Shown in pieces: positions 33,891 to 37,375 of a stretch of DNA of 37,375 bases. The notes beneath the pieces are model-generated. The model had not been told where the DNA came from, made no database searches, and saw nothing but the letters and a program-made list of their open reading frames with translations. The DNA comes from an uncultured Clostridia bacterium (GTDB lineage: Bacteria; Bacillota; Clostridia; Oscillospirales; Ruminococcaceae), in the NCBI GenBank assembly GCA_947631535.1, contig CANRLU010000011.1, positions 1 through 37,375 on the forward strand. Reading direction: 5' to 3'. A program made the translations under genes and the position numbers. Each line of letters starts with the position of its first letter. Position 1 is the stretch's first letter.

Positions 33891-34398
33891 CTGCGGAGCC
33901 GAGGCAGGAAGCTTCTATCACCCTGTATGCCGGCTTATAGGCAGACTTATATTGCAGGCTGTGCGACACCATAGGATACCCCGCCTTTTTGTATCGCACA
34001 AGATATTCCTCAAGCTCTTGCTTTGAAAACCCGAAGCCTATCTCCTCAAAACCGTTCATCATAAGCCCGAGCTTTGCGGCAAAGCTTTCAATATTACCCC
34101 TATGGCGTTCCGCCGAGACGACAAAATCGCGGTTGAGCTTTTCAAGGGGATACGCCGACACATCGAGCGCCGCAAGATTGACCCTTATAATGCCGTTGCC
34201 GATGTTTTCATAAAGCACGGCGCCCGGGCAGCGTTCTGTCTGCTCAAACTCCCGACGGAGCATTTCAAGGCTCTGCTCGGGGTCTTTTATTATATGACCG
34301 CCGCCGAATTCGTTCTGATAGATGAGCTTTACCGCGTCGCAGGGCTCGAGGAGCGGATATTTTTTTGCGTGCTCATTTAAGATTTCTATAAGCTCCAT
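33883..34398 (-). CDS. Conserved hypothetical protein
   Basis: 171 aa soluble ORF, MELIEILNEHAKKYPLLEPCDAVKLIYQNEFGGGHIIKDPEQ..., RBS GGAGGCGG, typical codon use; overlaps the convergent permease gene by 8 nt. Confidence 0.75.
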   Translation of the reverse strand: MELIEILNEHAKKYPLLEPCDAVKLIYQNEFGGGHIIKDPEQSLEMLRREFEQTERCPGAVLYENIGNGIIRVNLAALDVSAYPLEKLNRDFVVSAERHRGNIESFAAKLGLMMNGFEEIGFGFSKQELEEYLVRYKKAGYPMVSHSLQYKSAYKPAYRVIEASCLGSAVI

Positions 34399-34469
34399 AT
34401 TTCCGCCTCCTGTAATTTTGACTTAATTTTAACCCCTGCGCGGGGAAATGTCAAGAAATGAGGGATTTA

Positions 34470-34504
34470 TTTGCCTCGCGCGGCTCGGCAAATGGGGAGA
34501 CCCC
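34470..34504. repeat. Short dispersed intergenic repeat, copy 2
   Basis: TTTGCCTCGCGCGGCTCGGCAAATGGGGAGACCCC; matches the motif at 15595-15631. Confidence 0.6.
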
Positions 34505-34536
34505 GTTTAACAAACTTAAAGACGTGCGCTTGTGTT

Positions 34537-34862
34537 TTAATCAATTTTGCCTACGAATCGGTAAAATATTTCAATTTCTTGCGTTCCGGTGCCGTCAAGG
34601 TCCTTTGTTGCTTCGTGTACGACTATTTTTTCGATGAGCGTGTTGAGCATTTCGGCAGTCAGCTCCGTGGGTTCGGAGTATTGCTTGATTAAAGCTACCC
34701 ACTTCTCAGCATCGGCAGCAGTCTGCTTTTTAGACGCAAGATCGGCTTTGAGCTTGTCAATTTTTTCGACTAACTCTTGCTGTTCTGCCTGATACTTCTG
34801 CGACAACATTTTGAAGTTATACTCACTAATGCGCCTGCTCGACCAATCTTCAGATGGCTTTT
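34537..34862 (-). pseudogene. C-terminal remnant of a large serine recombinase (DUF4368-like tail)
   Basis: Frame reads ...KPSEDWSSRRISEYNFKMLSQKYQAEQQELVEKIDKLKADLASKKQTAADAEKWVALIKQYSEPTELTAEMLNTLIEKIVVHEATKDLDGTGTQEIEIFYRFVGKID*, the coiled-coil tail seen in Firmicute serine recombinases; catalytic and DNA-binding domains are absent. Confidence 0.75.
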
Positions 34863-34882
34863 GTCAAGGGGTAGAATCAACA

Positions 34883-34928
34883 TTTTAAAAGCATCTGAAC
34901 TTTCCTACTTTCAGATGCTTTTTTAAAA
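34883..34928. terminator. Symmetric hairpin, probable bidirectional terminator
   Basis: TTTTAAAAGCATCTGAA...TTCAGATGCTTTTTTAAAA. Confidence 0.6.
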
Positions 34929-35006
34929 TAAGATGTCCCCTATAATTGTCTCAATATTATCCCAGTTAGCGCAGTGCAACGGGTTAATATACTTATGAGG
35001 AATATT

Positions 35007-35147
35007 ATGATATCGGAGCAATACTCGCTTTATGCCAAGCGCAAGCAGATTCAAAAGCAACTCAAGGAGGTCGAAACAGTCAAGGGGAATGTGGATAGGA
35101 TTCTTGAAAATGAGGAAGAAAGAGAGCTGAAGTCATTTGTGATTTAA
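35007..35147 (+). CDS. Small ORF, possible fragment of a mobile-element protein
   Basis: MISEQYSLYAKRKQIQKQLKEVETVKGNVDRILENEEERELKSFVI*, coiled-coil-like; RBS-like GAGGAAT. No family recognised. Confidence 0.3.
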   Translation: MISEQYSLYAKRKQIQKQLKEVETVKGNVDRILENEEERELKSFVI

Positions 35148-35274
35148 TAGGTAGTCCCCCAAATCTGTGTAAAGTAGAAATAAGCGATGAAACAGAGATG
35201 AAAATATTATGGTTAAGAAAATCTGGGATTAAGTCCAGTCTCCCTGCCAACAGTATAAAATGGAAAAGCTGGGT

Positions 35275-35305
35275 TGTCAAGGGCGGCGGAGAGCCGCCCT
35301 TGACA
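35275..35305. terminator. Perfect 13 bp inverted repeat downstream of the transposase
   Basis: TGTCAAGGGCGGC-ggaga-GCCGCCCTTGACA. Confidence 0.6.
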
Positions 35306-35325
35306 TTTTCGGCTGGCTGTTTTAG

Positions 35326-36213
35326 TTATTCGGGAATCCGATCTCCGAAAAAGATAGACAGCTGTGCGTAGATAATGCCCCAGTCCTGACGGCGTCCCGT
35401 CCATTTAGCGGTTATGTTCATCATCGCAAGATACAGCATCTTGAAGAGGCTGTCATCAGTCGGGAAGACCGACTTTTCCTTGGTCACTTTCCTGAGCTGA
35501 CGGTTGAATCCTTCAATTGCATTTGTCGTGCAGATAAGCCTGCGAACCTCTTCGGGGAACTTGAAATAGGTGCTTAGATTCGCCCAGTTCTCACGCCAAG
35601 ACTTTGAAATCTTAGGGTATTTCTTGTCCCACTTCTCCGAGAAGACATCTAATGCATCAAGTGCGGATTGCTCGTCTACAGCGCCGTATACTGCTTTCAG
35701 ATCTTTCATTAACTCCTTGATATCTTTGTAACTGACGTATTTGCTTGAATTACGGAGCTGATGGATAATGCAGTTCTGTATCTCGGTTCTCGGGAAGACC
35801 GCTTCGATCGCGGCGGAGAAACCTGTCAGATTATCCGTACACGCAATGAAGATATCTTCAACCCCTCGGTTGCGAAGACTGTTGAGTACCGTCGCCCAAA
35901 ACTTGGCGCTTTCGTTCTCGCCTACCCACATGCCGAGGACGTCCTTTTTACCTTCAAGATTTATCCCTATCGCTATGTATACAGCTTTCTTGACAATCTG
36001 TCCTTCGCTGCGAACGTGGTAATGGATAGCGTCTAAGAACACCACCGCATAGACGCTCTCAAGCGGTCTTTGCTGCCATTCTTTGGCGATAGGCAGTATC
36101 TTATCCGTAATGCGGCTTACGGTAGTATCTGAGACCTCTATGCCGTAGATGTCACGTATATGAGTTTCTATGTCCCCGATAGTCATTCCCTTTGCGTACA
36201 TAGACAGGATTTT
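35326..36213 (-). pseudogene. IS256-family transposase, C-terminal part (separated from N-terminus by a palindromic insertion)
   Basis: KILSMYAKGMTIGDIETHIRDIYGIEVSDTTVSRITDKILPIAKEWQQRPLESVYAVVFLDAIHYHVR...CTDNLTGFSAAIEAVFPRTEIQNCIIHQLRNSSKYV...TTNAIEGFNRQLRKVTKEKSVFPTDDSLFKMLYLA. Confidence 0.93.
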
Positions 36214-36217
36214 CTTT

Positions 36218-36384
36218 ATGAACGCGGGGTTTTGCCCAAGAGGACGAGCAATCAATCGTACAACAACGCAATTAAAACTCTTTGAGGACAAGCGGTCAGT
36301 CATTTATGACCGCGACGTCCGAAAAGCAAGTTTTAATGCTTTGTTTGATTGCAAAGTCCGATTGGTAGCAAAACTAGCTTTCAT
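36218..36384. mobile_element. MITE-like imperfect palindrome inserted in the IS256 transposase gene (boundaries approximate)
   Basis: Two ~80 bp arms are imperfect reverse complements (ATGAA[C/A]GC, GTTTTGC, [A/C]GGAC, GCAATCAA, ATTAAAACT shared) around the perfect centre GCGGTCAgtcatttaTGACCGC-type core at 36292-36313; it adds about 164 nt between TSISQ and KILSMY. Confidence 0.75.
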
Positions 36385-36389
36385 TGATG

Positions 36390-36731
36390 TCATTGGCTTA
36401 TACTTGTCTGGTTCTTCTTAAGTACCTGAGGCTCAAATTCTCCCTTTCGGTCGCGCGGAACAGATACTTCCACATCACCGAAGCTTGTTCTAAGCTTCTT
36501 GCTGCTATGACCGTTTCGGCTATTGTCTGTGCTTTTGTTCTTGTAGTCATACCTCGAATAACCGAGTTCGTCCTCAATCTCTGCATCGAGCCCGTTTTCC
36601 ATGAATTCAGCAATCGTCTCCTTGAAAAGATTTTGGATATCTTCCATGCTGCTGATATTGTTTTCCTGCAACAGTTCTCTGATTTTTGCTCTGCGTGCCT
36701 GTTCCTCAGCACTTCGATTTCTTCTGCTCAT
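36390..36731 (-). pseudogene. IS256-family transposase, N-terminal part
   Basis: MSRRNRSAEEQARRAKIRELLQENNISSMEDIQNLFKETIAEFMENGLDAEIEDELGYSRYDYKNKSTDNSRNGHSSKKLRTSFGDVEVSVPRDRKGEFEPQVLKKNQTSISQ*. Confidence 0.92.
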
Positions 36732-36824
36732 ATTTAAACCTCCGTTGTGATGCCTCTATTTTACATCACTTTTAAGGTTTACATGGAGTGCTGTTTTATT
36801 TACTTTCATCTATCCTGACAACAT

Positions 36825-37375
36825 TTAGCCATCAATTTGATTCTTTCTGATTACTTTATTTATAATCTTCTTCCCTTGTTTTACAATCTCCTGTCCCATA
36901 AAATCTTTCAGTACAATAAGTGCAAGGAAATATAAACCTACGCTTCCGATTATAGCAACTAACGTTTGCAAAATTAAATTTTCTATGAAATGCATACAAA
37001 AGATACACCACGCTGTTATCAGAATACCGCCAATAATATAGTTTCTGATTCTCGGTATGGCATTTATAATTCTTTCGTCAAGCCTGACACAAATAAATAC
37101 AGCTATCAGCAGTGTTGCCAGTTCGGAAATTATGCTGCCTATTGCGGCGCCGTTTTCAGCAAAAAAAGGAATCAGAATAATGCTTATAATCAAATTGATC
37201 ACTGCACCGATAACAGTGCAAAGTAAAACTTTCTTTTCTTTTTTATAAAGCACAAGTACATCGTAATACAGTACATTTGCACAAGCATTTATAAGGATTA
37301 TCGGAGCAAGGATCCTCATAGTAAGTGCAGCAGGTGCAAACGAGTCTTCGGCGATAATTCGGATAATCTGATCAC
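36825..37375 (-). CDS. Polysaccharide flippase / MOP superfamily exporter, C-terminal part (gene continues beyond window)
   Basis: Open frame to the window end ...IIAEDSFAPAALTMRILAPIILINACANVLYYDVLVLYKKEKKVLLCTVIGAVINLIISIILIPFFAENGAAIGSIISELATLLIAVFICVRL. Confidence 0.85.
   Translation of the reverse strand, partial: DQIIRIIAEDSFAPAALTMRILAPIILINACANVLYYDVLVLYKKEKKVLLCTVIGAVINLIISIILIPFFAENGAAIGSIISELATLLIAVFICVRLDERIINAIPRIRNYIIGGILITAWCIFCMHFIENLILQTLVAIIGSVGLYFLALIVLKDFMGQEIVKQGKKIINKVIRKNQIDG

Larger units (their letters stand above)
35153..36800 (-). mobile_element. IS256-family insertion sequence (interrupted; boundaries approximate)
   Basis: Transposase split into 36390-36731 and 35326-36303; AGTCCCCCAAATCTGTGTAAAG at about 35154 resembles an IS256-type terminal repeat; the opposite end near 36780 is poorly matched. 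Confidence 0.7.

Noticed and set aside
35326-36731. Programmed frameshift between two IS256 transposase ORFs
   Set aside because: IS256 transposases are normally one ORF; the two parts are separated by ~165 bp of palindromic sequence, so an insertion is the simpler explanation.

Overview
The window is a GC-rich Clostridia-like (probably Oscillospiraceae/Ruminococcaceae) chromosomal segment; taxonomy is inferred from gene content only. From left to right it contains: the end of a probable proB, proA, a membrane protein, a divergent P-type ATPase-like protein, degV, a very large cyclic-beta-glucan-synthase-like protein (GT84 + GH94), apgM, a TPP-riboswitch-controlled thiT, and an NlpC/P60-like lipoprotein that has lost its catalytic residues. 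A carbohydrate-active region follows (16.8-30.4 kb): a membrane-anchored GH43, a four-gene MBOAT/SGNH O-acylation-type operon, a GH98, a GH30 with a discoidin-like domain, and an orphan secreted protein. After that come ktrA/ktrB, an SLC13/ArsB-like permease, and a right-hand accessory junction with a serine-recombinase remnant, an IS256-family transposase interrupted by a ~165 bp palindromic MITE-like insertion, and a partial polysaccharide flippase. The observations I rate highest are: two SGNH proteins in one MBOAT operon with the same domains in opposite order; two proteins with degraded catalytic motifs (NlpC/P60 and P-type ATPase); a near-perfect four-stem cloverleaf palindrome at 13254-13339; and the palindromic element inside the IS256 transposase. 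All family calls come from reading motifs by eye; no database search was run.
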